Position numbers and translations under genes: made by a program
In this document: one piece after another, positions 33,023 to 42,083 of the stretch
Layout of the letters: every line of letters begins with the position of its first letter
How positions within the stretch are numbered: position 1 is the stretch's first letter
Origin: Deltaproteobacteria bacterium
GTDB taxonomy: Bacteria > Desulfobacterota > GWC2-55-46
Length of the DNA: 64,000 nt
NCBI GenBank assembly: GCA_016182655.1
Contig: JACPGB010000014.1
Coordinates: forward strand, 1-64,000
Reading direction: 5' to 3'
The notes under the pieces: generated by a model
Told to the model about the DNA's origin: nothing
The model's input: only the letters and a program-made list of their open reading frames with translations
The model's database searches: none

Positions 33023-33808
33023 ATGGATACGCTTAAGAGATTAGGCAGGACTCTTCTGGAGAGGGCTCGGGTCCTCTTCGAGTTCTGGAAGATTATTTTC
33101 CATACGGCGGAATCCGTTATTTTCCGGTTCAACCTCGGACGCAAGGCCACCCTTGACGTCCTCCTTAAGCAGGTCTATTTTACAGCTTTCGAGGCGCTCC
33201 CGATAATCTCCTGGATAGCCCTCATCATCGGGCTCATCATCGTCACACAGTCCCTTTCCATTTTGCCGAGGCTCGGCGGAGAGGGGCTCATAGGGGAGAT
33301 ACTCGTCTGGGTCCTCGTAAGGGAGCTCGGGCCGGTATTCGCCTCCGTCATAGTGATTGCGAGGAGCGGCACCGCCATGGCCTCCGAGCTCGGTCTCATG
33401 AAGAGCTCGAACGAGGTCTCCGCGCTCGAGGTGATGGGGATAGACCCGATGCACTACCTCGTCGCGCCCCGGGTGCTCGGAGCGATGATAAGCGTATTCG
33501 TGCTGACGTTTTATTTCGAGGCGATATCGATATTCGGCGGCTACATACTCGCGGGCTTCGGGAAGAACATAGCCTTTTCCGTCTTCGTCGACTCCATCAT
33601 GCAGGCCATGGGCTTCATCGAGATCTCGGTCTCGCTCCTTAAAAGCCTCCTCTTCGGGCTTATTATCGGGACTGTCAGCTCTTATTACGGCTTAAGGGTA
33701 AAGAAGTCGATAACCGAGATACCGCAGGCGACGACAAAGGCCGTCATAGGGAGCCTCCGGCTCGTCTTCGTAGCCGACGCCGTCATAACCATACTGTTTT
33801 TCATCTGA
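33023..33808 (+). CDS. mlaE: MlaE/YrbE-family lipid-transport permease
   Basis: A 261-residue inner-membrane protein with about five to six membrane segments, of the MlaE family that pairs with an MCE protein to move phospholipids between membranes. ELGPVFASVIVIARSGTAMASELGLMKSSNEVSALEVMGIDP is the family's central conserved stretch, containing the coupling helix. It is the first gene of a compact unit with an ATPase and an MCE protein. The ATG follows ATGATGAAAATGA with only a weak site. Confidence 0.9.
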   Translation: MDTLKRLGRTLLERARVLFEFWKIIFHTAESVIFRFNLGRKATLDVLLKQVYFTAFEALPIISWIALIIGLIIVTQSLSILPRLGGEGLIGEILVWVLVRELGPVFASVIVIARSGTAMASELGLMKSSNEVSALEVMGIDPMHYLVAPRVLGAMISVFVLTFYFEAISIFGGYILAGFGKNIAFSVFVDSIMQAMGFIEISVSLLKSLLFGLIIGTVSSYYGLRVKKSITEIPQATTKAVIGSLRLVFVADAVITILFFI

Positions 33809-33813
33809 GTATC

Positions 33814-34503
33814 ATGGGAACGCTTGTCGATATAAAGTCTGTATCCTGCTACACCGAGGCGGGCCGCCCTCTTTTCGAGGACGCGAGCCTTTCTTTCTCG
33901 GACGGGGAGAGGGTGCTCATCATAGCGCCGCTCGCCTCCGGGAAAAGCGTCCTCATAAGGATGCTCGCCGGGCTCTCGACCCCGGACAAGGGGACCGTTA
34001 CGGTCCTCGGCGAGGATATAGCGGCGCTTGCGAAAGAGGATCTCAACAGGCTCAGGCAAAGGATCGGGTTCGTCTTTCACGACTCCGTCCTCATAAGCAA
34101 CCTCAAGGTCATAGAGAACGTCGCGCTCCCGCTTATCTATCACCGCTCCTCGCTTTCCTACGAGGAGGCGATGCAGGGGGCGGCAAGTCTGATCGCTGAG
34201 ACCGGTTTCAGGGGCGACCTCTGGGGGCTTCCGGGGATGCTCCCGCTTTACGCAAAAAAGGAAATTGCGCTCGCGAGGGCCTTGATATTAAAGCCTGAGA
34301 TAGTCATATGCGAGAACCTCTGGGACGGCCTCACGGATACTGAAAAGAGGGGCCTTTCGTTGCTCCTCCTCAAGTACCAGGAGTCGAACCCCGGGAGCCT
34401 CCTGATATTTACGGCCCTCTCGGATGCGGACGCGCCGCTCGTACGGCCGGGGCGCGTCTTAAGGATTGACGGAAGCAGGATAATAGAGGAATCAAGGGCT
34501 TGA
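33814..34503 (+). CDS. MlaF-like ABC ATPase with degenerate motifs
   Basis: A 229-residue ABC nucleotide-binding protein next to mlaE and mlaD, so it is in the MlaF position. Its ATPase motifs are eroded: the Walker A reads APLASGKS (38-45, K44 kept), the ABC signature LSGGM is LPLYA (143-147), the Walker B Asp is Cys166 although E167 remains, and the switch His is replaced (FTALSD). Overall the fold is intact (VTVLGEDIAAL, RIGFVFHDSVLISNLKVIENVALPL). It may hydrolyse ATP weakly, act only as a structural subunit, or pair with another ATPase. Confidence 0.82.
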   Translation: MGTLVDIKSVSCYTEAGRPLFEDASLSFSDGERVLIIAPLASGKSVLIRMLAGLSTPDKGTVTVLGEDIAALAKEDLNRLRQRIGFVFHDSVLISNLKVIENVALPLIYHRSSLSYEEAMQGAASLIAETGFRGDLWGLPGMLPLYAKKEIALARALILKPEIVICENLWDGLTDTEKRGLSLLLLKYQESNPGSLLIFTALSDADAPLVRPGRVLRIDGSRIIEESRA

Positions 34504-34504
34504 A

Positions 34505-35527
34505 ATGACGATAGGGCAGAAAGACCCGAGGTTCAAAAACCTCGAGATCAAAACTGGTATAATGGTTGTAATCGCCATTTTGGGGGTCGCGCTCGTCATG
34601 GCCTTCATAGGCCTTGAGAAAGACCTCTTCTCGGCGAAGTACAGGGTCTATTTCATATCCGAGAGCGGCTCCGGGTTTATAGAGGGGATGCCCGTCAAGC
34701 TATCCGGTTTCAGGATCGGGCGCGTAAGGAAGATAGAGCTTACCGAGGACGCGAAGGTCAGGGTCGCCGCCGAGATAAACAGGAAATACGAGCGCTGGAT
34801 AAGGGTCGATTCCGTTGCGCGCCTTTCCAAGGAAGGTTTTATAGGCGACTCCTACGTCGAGGTCACGGCCGGGAGCGCCGAGAGGCGCATGCTCGTCAAC
34901 GGCGACGCGATCTCGTATCTCAAGGAGGGCGGGATGGAGGAGCTTGTCGAAAAGGCCAAGCCTGTCTTGAACGAGATAACGGAGATCATCCATTATGTGA
35001 ACGACCCCGAGGGCGATATAAAGGTGATGCTCTCGAACCTCAAGGACCTCTCGATAGAGGCGAGGGAGACGAGGAAGGCGGTCGACGCCACGCTTAAGGA
35101 CGCCGGAAAGTCGATCAGGGACGCCGACAGGCTCGTCCTCGACATGAACGACAGGACAAAGGCGATAATCGAAAACGCGGACAGGACTATCTCCAGGCTC
35201 GACCCGGTCATCACGAGGATAGAGGAGATGGCCGGCAAGGCCGGGACCGCTTTTGACAAGCTCCCTGAGACGATGGAGAAGGTCGACCGCATAGCGGACA
35301 ACATGAAGCTCCTTACGGACGCGCTCGCGAAAGAGACCCCGAGGATAAGGGAGGCGCTCGTAAACGCGGACGAAACGCTTCGCGAGAGCAAGGATATGGT
35401 CAAAGGCATAAAAGGGAGCTGGCCCGTAAGGCTTATGGTCCCTCCGGTGAAGGGGCCGGAGCTCGTCCCGTTCGACGGCTATCTCCTCAACGGCGGCAAG
35501 CCCGCGCAGGTGAAAAAGACAGAATGA
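34505..35527 (+). CDS. mlaD: MlaD-like MCE-domain protein
   Basis: A 340-residue substrate-binding component: one N-terminal membrane helix (about 17-38), then an MCE domain (about 44-125: YRVYFISESGSGFIEGMPVKLSGFRIGRV, EGFIGDSYVEVTAG), then a long helical/coiled-coil region up to about 290 that could span part of the periplasm. MCE rings bind lipid. The extended helical tail is longer than in E. coli MlaD, resembling plant TGD2 or longer MCE proteins. It starts two bases after the ATPase stop. Confidence 0.88.
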   Translation: MTIGQKDPRFKNLEIKTGIMVVIAILGVALVMAFIGLEKDLFSAKYRVYFISESGSGFIEGMPVKLSGFRIGRVRKIELTEDAKVRVAAEINRKYERWIRVDSVARLSKEGFIGDSYVEVTAGSAERRMLVNGDAISYLKEGGMEELVEKAKPVLNEITEIIHYVNDPEGDIKVMLSNLKDLSIEARETRKAVDATLKDAGKSIRDADRLVLDMNDRTKAIIENADRTISRLDPVITRIEEMAGKAGTAFDKLPETMEKVDRIADNMKLLTDALAKETPRIREALVNADETLRESKDMVKGIKGSWPVRLMVPPVKGPELVPFDGYLLNGGKPAQVKKTE

Positions 35528-36462
35528 CAGGGTCGGGCAGGCTCATAGCGGTATTGATCGGTACCGGCTTCATCTTCGGGTGCGCGCCGCGCGCCGTGGA
35601 TCCGCATCCCGTGTCCAGGTCCGTACAGGAGCGGATGAGGGGTGTTGCCGAATACGGCGATGGGGACTACCACCGCGCCTTAGGGCGTTTCACGGAGGCT
35701 TTGAGGATGGACAGGGCCTCTGACGACAGGAAGTCCGAAGCCCTTGACCTCGTGGACATAGGCAGGGTATATATAGCGGTCAACGACTCTGTGTCCGCGC
35801 GCATGGCCCTCTCCGAGGCCGTGAAGCTCGCTTCAGCGGAGGGATACCGCGAGCCTCTCTCGGAGGCCTATGCCACGCTCGCCAAGGCGGACCTCATGGA
35901 AGGCGACAGCGGCGCGGCCCTTCTCCACATCGACGAAGCCTTAAAGGCCGGGGCGGCCCTTGACGGAAAAGGATCCGGCGGGAAGCTCAACCTCAAGGCC
36001 GCGGTCTTTTTATCCGATAACAGAGTTGGCGAGGCAATATCGGTCTTCGAGAAGGCGCTCTCCGTTAACGAAACCGCCGGAGATGACGGAGAGGCCGCCA
36101 ACTCCTTGAGGGGGCTCGGAGACGCCGCGTTCGCTTCCGGCGACCACGCTCTTTCTCTTAAATACTACGAGGCCGCGTACGCGAAAGACAAGAGGCTCGG
36201 CCTCTCGGGCAGGATAGCGCGCGACCTCTCAGGCATGGCCGAAGCCCAGCTCAGGCTCGGCAGGAAAGACGACGCGCTCTACCTCCTTGAGCGCTCCTAT
36301 TACGTCAGCCTGGGCGGGAAGGATATGTCGCTCGCCTCAAGGAGCCTTGAGCGGATGATATCAGTATACGAAAGCGCCGGTGACATTGAAAAGGCCCGCG
36401 GTCTCAAGGCCACGAAAGAGGGGCTTGAGACTGAAAGGAATACGGGCGAAACCAGGAAATGA
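35524..36462 (+). CDS. TPR-repeat lipoprotein of the Mla unit
   Basis: A 312-residue lipoprotein with lipobox FIFGC (Cys20) and several TPR-like helix pairs (YGDGDYHRALGRFTEALRMD, AYATLAKADLMEGDSGAALLHIDEAL, NSLRGLGDAAFASGDHALSLKYYEAAY). It takes the place usually held by MlaA, MlaB or MlaC in other Mla operons but is not related to them. Its ATG overlaps the mlaD stop (ATGA) and its own stop overlaps the next gene, indicating tight coupling. Likely an outer-membrane or periplasmic partner of the lipid transporter. Confidence 0.78.
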   Translation: MTGSGRLIAVLIGTGFIFGCAPRAVDPHPVSRSVQERMRGVAEYGDGDYHRALGRFTEALRMDRASDDRKSEALDLVDIGRVYIAVNDSVSARMALSEAVKLASAEGYREPLSEAYATLAKADLMEGDSGAALLHIDEALKAGAALDGKGSGGKLNLKAAVFLSDNRVGEAISVFEKALSVNETAGDDGEAANSLRGLGDAAFASGDHALSLKYYEAAYAKDKRLGLSGRIARDLSGMAEAQLRLGRKDDALYLLERSYYVSLGGKDMSLASRSLERMISVYESAGDIEKARGLKATKEGLETERNTGETRK

Positions 36463-37526
36463 AACCAAGGGTACTTGCGGTAGACGACGACGAAAGAAAC
36501 CTCGCGCTCCTGACGGCCAAGCTCGAAAGGGAGGGCTACGAGGTCGTGAACGCGAGAAACGGGATCGAGGCGCTCGCCAGGATCAGGCAGAACCCTCCGG
36601 ACTTGATCCTGATGGACGTCATGATGCCCCAGATGGACGGGTACGAGGCGCTCCGCCAGCTCAAATCCCGCGAGGAGACGCGCTATATCCCGGTCATCAT
36701 GCTCACGGGCAGGACCGAGATAGAGGACAAGATCCTGGGCTTCGAGGTCGGCGCGGAGGACTACATAAACAAGCCCTACAGCCTGCAGGAGGTCGCTGCG
36801 AGGGTAAAATCGCTCCTTCGCATGAGGGCCCTCCAGACGAGGCTCAGGGATACCGAGAAGATGGCGGCGCTCGGCGGTATGGTCGACGGCATAGCCCACG
36901 AGATAAGAAATCCGCTTACCGCCATCGGCGGCATGGCCAGAAGGCTCTCCGAAGGCGAGACCGACCCACAGCACAGGGAGTACGCCCAGTGGATAATAAA
37001 GTCGGTGGAGCGGCTTGAAAGGATGCTCCAGAGGATCGACGAGTACAAGCGCATACTCTCATCCACGCTCTCGCCCGGAGATATCAACAAGGTCATAGGG
37101 GAGGCCGTAAAGGACATAGAGGAGTTCATCGACGGGCAGAAGAAGGATATAAAGGTCGTCAAGCTCCTCATGCCGGAGCCGCCCGCCGTGAACCTCGATT
37201 ACGGCAATTTCAAGACCGCGCTCTACAACATCCTCCAGAACTCGGTCGAGGCGATAGACAAAAAGGGAGAGATAAGGGTCGAGACCATGCCGTCGCCGGA
37301 TTCCGTACTCCTCATCAGGATAACGGACACCGGCTCCGGTATAAGCCCGGATGAGATAAGGAAGATATTCAACCCGTTCCAGTCGTCCAAGTTCGAGGGG
37401 GCTGGGCTCGGCCTTACCATCACCTACAGGATTGTAATCGACCACGGCGGCGACATAGAGGTAGAGAGCAAGAAGGGTGAAGGAACGGTCGTCACCATTA
37501 AGCTACATCCAATCAGACAGAGATAA
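36459..37526 (+). CDS. Receiver-histidine kinase hybrid (REC-HisKA-HATPase)
   Basis: A 355-residue cytoplasmic protein. Residues 1-120 are a receiver with D53 (LILMDVMMPQMDG) and K-like switch residues (NKPYSL). Residues about 130-200 are the HisKA domain with phospho-His H147 (GIAHEIRNPL). The HATPase has N-box NILQNSVEAI, DTGSGI and GLGLTI. It has no membrane segment; input must come through phosphorylation of the receiver. It overlaps the TPR lipoprotein gene, so this sensor is part of the lipid-transport unit, an uncommon arrangement. The output regulator is not in the window. Confidence 0.88.
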   Translation: MKPRVLAVDDDERNLALLTAKLEREGYEVVNARNGIEALARIRQNPPDLILMDVMMPQMDGYEALRQLKSREETRYIPVIMLTGRTEIEDKILGFEVGAEDYINKPYSLQEVAARVKSLLRMRALQTRLRDTEKMAALGGMVDGIAHEIRNPLTAIGGMARRLSEGETDPQHREYAQWIIKSVERLERMLQRIDEYKRILSSTLSPGDINKVIGEAVKDIEEFIDGQKKDIKVVKLLMPEPPAVNLDYGNFKTALYNILQNSVEAIDKKGEIRVETMPSPDSVLLIRITDTGSGISPDEIRKIFNPFQSSKFEGAGLGLTITYRIVIDHGGDIEVESKKGEGTVVTIKLHPIRQR

Positions 37527-37585
37527 CCGGCCTTTTTTGGTGCGCCGCGCGTACCATTTGTGTGGGACGGTCATAATACGGAATT

Positions 37586-37694
37586 GTCGGGTTACGCTCC
37601 GCTAACCCGACCTACGAGACTGAGCTCGATCAAGTTGTTCGTAATTTTAAAGTCCCGGCCTTGTAGGTCGGGTTAGCGGAGCGTAACCCGACGC
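37586..37694. repeat. Two inverted family A repeats
   Basis: GTCGGGTTACGCTCCGCTAA...CGACCTACG at 37586-37616 and its reverse-oriented partner at 37663-37694, so the pair can fold into a large stem. Located after the receiver-kinase gene and before the end of nadB, possibly a transcription end. Confidence 0.75.
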
Positions 37695-37821
37695 AAGCAT
37701 AGGATGTGCTGTATCGCAAGTCGAATGCAAAAGTTGCTACACACCATTAAGCTGCGTAGACCTAAATCATCTCGTGCGCGCGGTATGAACAGGGTATGTG
37801 GGGCGGTTTTCGAGGCGCTCT

Positions 37822-39444
37822 TCAGGCCTTCGTGGGGTGGGGGAGCCGGAGGACCGTGTCCTTCAGGAAGTTCGCGTCGTCTTTTTCGGGATAATCCATG
37901 TTGTAGTGGAGGCCGCGGGATTCCTTCCTCTGCCGCGCGGACCTGATGATGAGTTCGGCGACGGTAGCGATATTCCTGAGCTCTATCAGATTATTGGTGA
38001 TCTTGAAGTCCCAGTAGTAGTCGTTGATCTCGTCCTTCAGAAGACCCATCCGCCGCTCTGCCCTCTCGAGCCTCTTGTCCGACCTAACAATCCCGACATA
38101 GTTCCACATGAAGCGCCTTATCTCGTCCCAGTTCTGCGTGATGACGACAGCCTCGTCGCTCACGATTGCGCCGCCCGGCTCCCACGCGGGGATGGACGGG
38201 ACGGCTTCTTTCGTGGTCTTTACTACCTCTCCGGCGTGCCGGGAGGCCCTCTCGGCTATGACGAGGGACTCAAGCAAGGAGTTCGAGGCGAGCCTGTTCG
38301 CGCCGTGCAACCCGGTGCAGGCGCTCTCACCGGCGACATAGAGCCTCTTTATCGTGGAGAGTCCGTCCGCGTCCGTTGCTACACCTCCGCAGGCGTAGTG
38401 GGCGGCAGGAACGACCGGTATCGGCTCCTTTGTAATGTCGATTGAGAACTCGAGGCACTTTCTGTAGATGTTAGGGAAGCGGTCTTTGAGGAACTCCGCG
38501 GGCCTTGAGGTCATGTCGAGGTAGACGCAGTCGTCGCCGCTCTTCTTCAATTCGAAGTCTATGGCGCGCGCCACTATGTCCCTCGGCGCGAGGTCGGCCA
38601 TGGGGTGGTGCCTCTTCATGAAGGCGTCGTTGTCCTTGAGCCTTAAGATCCCGCCTTCGCCCCGGAGCGCTTCTGATATGAGAAAGCTCTTTGCCTTCGA
38701 ATGGTACAGGCAGGTCGGGTGAAACTGGATGAACTCCATGTTGGCTATGTCTGCCCCGGCCCTGTATGCCATGGCTATGCCGTCCCCGGTCGCTATGTCC
38801 GGGTTGCTCGTATACAGATAGACCTTGCCCGCGCCTCCGGTGGCAAGGAGGGTAGCCTTGGCGAGAAAGGTATTCACCTCTCCGGCCGTCTTGTCGAGCG
38901 CATACGCGCCCCAGATGCCCTCCTCATCGGTCGGCCCGACGAACTTGGCGTGGGAGATTAGGTCTATGGCTATGTGGTTTTCGTAGACCTTTATATCAGG
39001 GTTAGTCTCGACGGCTGTGACGAGAGCCTCTTCGACCGCCTTGCCGGTAAGGTCCTCGGCATGTACTATGCGCCTCTTCGAGTGGCCGCCTTCCCTGCCG
39101 AGGTCGAGCTCGCGCTCGAGCCCGTTGACCCTGCTCGAAAACTTCACACCGAGCTGTATCAGTTCCTGGATGCGCGCAGGGCCGTCCTTTACGACGAGCT
39201 CGACTATGTCCTCGTGGCAGAGTCCGGCCCCGGCGTAGAGCGTGTCCTTTATATGGGCCTCGAATGTATCTTCCTTGCTTATGACCGAGGCTATCCCGCC
39301 CTGGGCGTAGAATGTAGCCGACTCCCTGATGGCGCGTTTGGTTACGACGGCTACGGTCCCGATTTGGGCGGCCTTGAGCGCGAAGCTCAAGCCCGCGATG
39401 CCGCTCCCGATGACCAGAAAATCTGTCCTTATCTCCACACTCAT
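37822..39444 (-). CDS. nadB: L-aspartate oxidase (NAD biosynthesis)
   Basis: A 540-residue FAD enzyme converting aspartate to iminoaspartate for quinolinate synthesis. FAD-binding GSGIAGLS (13-20), GGIASV, EFIQFHPT, SEALRGEGG, APRDIVAR, HYACGGV and CTGLHGANRLASNSLLE are all characteristic of NadB. Length is normal. AAAGGA directly abuts the ATG at 39444, so the GTG two codons later (39438) may be the true start. It runs against its neighbours and appears to be monocistronic; nadA and nadC are not in view. Confidence 0.95.
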   Translation of the reverse strand: MSVEIRTDFLVIGSGIAGLSFALKAAQIGTVAVVTKRAIRESATFYAQGGIASVISKEDTFEAHIKDTLYAGAGLCHEDIVELVVKDGPARIQELIQLGVKFSSRVNGLERELDLGREGGHSKRRIVHAEDLTGKAVEEALVTAVETNPDIKVYENHIAIDLISHAKFVGPTDEEGIWGAYALDKTAGEVNTFLAKATLLATGGAGKVYLYTSNPDIATGDGIAMAYRAGADIANMEFIQFHPTCLYHSKAKSFLISEALRGEGGILRLKDNDAFMKRHHPMADLAPRDIVARAIDFELKKSGDDCVYLDMTSRPAEFLKDRFPNIYRKCLEFSIDITKEPIPVVPAAHYACGGVATDADGLSTIKRLYVAGESACTGLHGANRLASNSLLESLVIAERASRHAGEVVKTTKEAVPSIPAWEPGGAIVSDEAVVITQNWDEIRRFMWNYVGIVRSDKRLERAERRMGLLKDEINDYYWDFKITNNLIELRNIATVAELIIRSARQRKESRGLHYNMDYPEKDDANFLKDTVLRLPHPTKA

Positions 39445-39454
39445 TCCTTTAAAA

Positions 39455-39723
39455 ATAGTAAAGTACAGGCCCCGGGTATCCGATAAGAATACGGGGCCTT
39501 CTGTGAAGAGTAAGACAATAGGGAGGCTTTGTCAAATTAAACTCTGGCCGGACGGGCAATGACATATCGATTTGATTGTGGGTCAAAAAGGCCTTAAGTG
39601 CCGATTTTGAACTCTGGCCGTGCGTCAAGCACTGTGACTTAAGTGCTTGCCAAATTTTCAGTTAAGTAATACACTTTAGGCGGGGAAAGTTCCTTTAGCC
39701 GGTGTGTATCCGAAGGGCGTTCA
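39455..39723. other. Intergenic region with a family D repeat
   Basis: Divergent gap between nadB and the transglycosylase. Bases about 39546-39650 carry a divergent family D copy (GGCCGGACGGGCAATG at the left, CTCTGGCCGTGCG at the right). Promoters of both genes should lie here; none was placed with confidence. Confidence 0.5.
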
Positions 39724-40362
39724 ATGTATAATAGGATGATAAATATATTTTTTTTGGGGGCCGTCGCCGTGTTCCTGCTCTCCGGCGCGGCATCGGCGGA
39801 CTTCTACAGGTATGTGGATGAGGACGGGGTCGTGCATATAACCAACGTCCCGACCACGACCAAGTACAAGTGGATGATGTCCGAGAGGAAGCCCAAGGCG
39901 TCGAACTCGACTGAGTCCGCCTCGTACAAGAAGACGACCTATTCCTCTTCCTCGAAGATCCCCACGAACTCCAAGTACGAGGATATCATCTACAACGCCG
40001 CGGAGCGCTACGGCATAGACCCGAAGCTCGTAAAGGCGATAGTAAAGGCCGAGAGCGACTTCGACTCCTCAGCCGTATCCATCGCCGGGGCGAGGGGGCT
40101 TATGCAGTTGATGCCCGAGACCGCGAGGATCATGGGCGTAAGAGACATACACGATCCCGAGGAGAATGTCGAGGGCGGCATAAGGTACTTGAGCAAGCTC
40201 CTTAAGATGTTCGACTGGAAGATACCGCTGGCCGTCGCCGCGTACAACGCCGGAGAGAACGCGGTATTGAAGTACGGGACGATACCGCCGTATTCCGAGA
40301 CGCAGACCTATGTGAAGAGGGTGCTCTATTATTACGGGAAGTATAAAAATACAGGGGCTTAG
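39724..40362 (+). CDS. Lytic transglycosylase (SLT family) with DUF4124 N-terminus
   Basis: A 212-residue exported muramidase. Signal peptide (FFLGAVAVFLLSGAASA), a DUF4124-type segment (DFYRYVDEDGVVHITNVPTT), a Ser/Lys linker, and an SLT domain from about residue 85: YGIDPKLVKAIVKAESDFDSSAVS, containing the catalytic Glu, then GARGLMQLMPETA and AAYNAGENAV. It cleaves peptidoglycan strands in the periplasm, possibly opening the wall for envelope machines. A nearby terminator (40389-40422) closes the unit. A second ATG four codons on is an alternative start. Confidence 0.92.
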   Translation: MYNRMINIFFLGAVAVFLLSGAASADFYRYVDEDGVVHITNVPTTTKYKWMMSERKPKASNSTESASYKKTTYSSSSKIPTNSKYEDIIYNAAERYGIDPKLVKAIVKAESDFDSSAVSIAGARGLMQLMPETARIMGVRDIHDPEENVEGGIRYLSKLLKMFDWKIPLAVAAYNAGENAVLKYGTIPPYSETQTYVKRVLYYYGKYKNTGA

Positions 40363-40388
40363 TGGCCCACGATAACTTAGGCATAACG

Positions 40389-40422
40389 ACCCCATAAACC
40401 GGAAGGTTTATGGGGTTTTTTT
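40389..40422 (+). terminator. Intrinsic terminator
   Basis: CCCCATAAACC / GGTTTATGGGG stem with GGAA loop and seven T. Confidence 0.92.
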
Positions 40423-40522
40423 AATGTCATTTGAAGTGCCATGTTTTTGAAGCGAAAACCGGTCTGGCTGTGATATATCTTATACGCATGCAATAACGGC
40501 AAAACACTGGAGAAAGGCAAGA

Positions 40523-42067
40523 GTGTCTGAAAAGCTGAAAGAAGAATTCCGGTTCCTTGACCGTTGGGCCGTCCCTCTGCTTATATCGTTCATCGCCTTG
40601 CGTTTTTTGTGGCTCCTTAACTTCCCCATATTCAACGACGAGGCCCTTTACATCAATTATTCCCAGCTGATGCACGCGGATTGGGACGGCGCCAAGTTTA
40701 TCTCTGTTGCAAATCCGAACCATGACTGGAAGCCCCCGCTGCTATATTGGTTTGGAGCGCCTTTTATCGGGTCGGCCGGGGACCCCCTGCTGACGGCAAG
40801 GCTGGTCTCGGCATCGGTCTCTATAATCGGTTTTTTATCGGTATATTATTTCGCGGGATATTTTTTTAATGATAAAAGGACCGCCTTCTGGACAGGCCTT
40901 CTCTGGATACTCAACCCGTTAGTGCTCTTTTATGACAGGGTGTTTATCGCCGAGACATTCGTCTATTCATTCTCGGCGGCGGCCCTCCTGTTCACATATC
41001 TTACGATATCGAAGAGCAGGTCGTTCATATTCCTCGCGGTGCCGTTCGGCGCTTTCGCTCTGTTATCAAAACAGTCGGGACAGCTCACTATCATCTCGCT
41101 CTTATTCCTTGCCTTGCCTGGTATCAAAAAAGCCGATGCCGGGCAACGCCGATGGAATATGGATTTTAAGAGCGCCCTCCTTGCCGCCGCAGTCGCGCTA
41201 CTATCATATCTGCTTTACCGGGTGATAATACCGGCGGAGTATTTCAGCGATTACGGGATGTTCATCGGGAGATGGACCTTTTCGCTCGCGGATCTGATGA
41301 AATTTCCTGTTGGAAGCTGGCTTAATAACCTTAAGATGGCGTATACGCAGTATTCGCATTACTACACCCTTATTTCGCTGGCGGCCGTATTGCTGTTCAT
41401 TTACTGCGCTTATAGAGGAGGCAGGCGTCATCGGATACTCCTTGCCCTTTTTCTTTTTAACACCTCTGCTGTCGTCTTCGGCTTAAGGTCGTTCAACGAG
41501 TACATATACAACACGTCCAACGCGGTCTATCTGACGCTGATACTTGGAGCCTCAGCCGGGCATATCATGGGCTTCGCCGAAAAAAAAGATGCCCCTCTCA
41601 TTAAATACATCTTTAAAAGTTCCGTGGCCATATTGCCGGTCCTGTGGATTTCCACCTTGCCCTGGTACTACGGCCCGGCTGAATCCTATATCGAGAAGTA
41701 CGGCACGCCCTGGATGGAGGAAAATTTTCTTTTGGGCTGGCCAAGCGGCTTCGGGATAAAGGAGGCGGTCGATCTGCTCCAAAAGGAAAGCGGCAAGACC
41801 GTTTATCTCGACCCGCAGCCCGGAAACCCCCGCACAGCCATACTTGTCTACAGGAAGAGATACCCTTCTCTTGAATTCATGCCTATAGACCGGAGCGTGA
41901 TAGACGGCCTTCATGACATCGACGCGAAAAAGGCGATATTCCTGTTCAGAGACAGGCCTGGACTCGAGTGGTCCGACAAGGTATTAAGGCACGATGTCTG
42001 CAAAAAAAAGATAATATTCAAAACAGTTGACCGGCAGATACCGCTCGTTTTCTGCAAAGGGGAATAA
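40523..42067 (+). CDS. GT-C membrane glycosyltransferase (GT39/ArnT-like)
   Basis: A 514-residue membrane protein with about eleven hydrophobic segments. FPIFNDEALYINYSQ in the first loop fits the acidic (DE) catalytic motif of PMT/ArnT enzymes, followed by KPPLLYW. These enzymes transfer sugar from a polyprenyl phosphate to protein or lipid on the periplasmic side. The start is GTG with AAAGG ahead. The reading frame is visibly less GC-rich than the neighbours (more TTT, ATA, TAT codons), suggesting different ancestry. It is flanked on the right by many repeats. Its acceptor is unknown. Confidence 0.75.
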   Translation: MSEKLKEEFRFLDRWAVPLLISFIALRFLWLLNFPIFNDEALYINYSQLMHADWDGAKFISVANPNHDWKPPLLYWFGAPFIGSAGDPLLTARLVSASVSIIGFLSVYYFAGYFFNDKRTAFWTGLLWILNPLVLFYDRVFIAETFVYSFSAAALLFTYLTISKSRSFIFLAVPFGAFALLSKQSGQLTIISLLFLALPGIKKADAGQRRWNMDFKSALLAAAVALLSYLLYRVIIPAEYFSDYGMFIGRWTFSLADLMKFPVGSWLNNLKMAYTQYSHYYTLISLAAVLLFIYCAYRGGRRHRILLALFLFNTSAVVFGLRSFNEYIYNTSNAVYLTLILGASAGHIMGFAEKKDAPLIKYIFKSSVAILPVLWISTLPWYYGPAESYIEKYGTPWMEENFLLGWPSGFGIKEAVDLLQKESGKTVYLDPQPGNPRTAILVYRKRYPSLEFMPIDRSVIDGLHDIDAKKAIFLFRDRPGLEWSDKVLRHDVCKKKIIFKTVDRQIPLVFCKGE

Positions 42068-42083
42068 GCAGTAGTAGTGGTAG

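Noticed and set aside
37704-37946. Plus-strand frame after the receiver-kinase gene
   Set aside because: Overlaps the end of nadB on the other strand, has no ribosome site and no domain.
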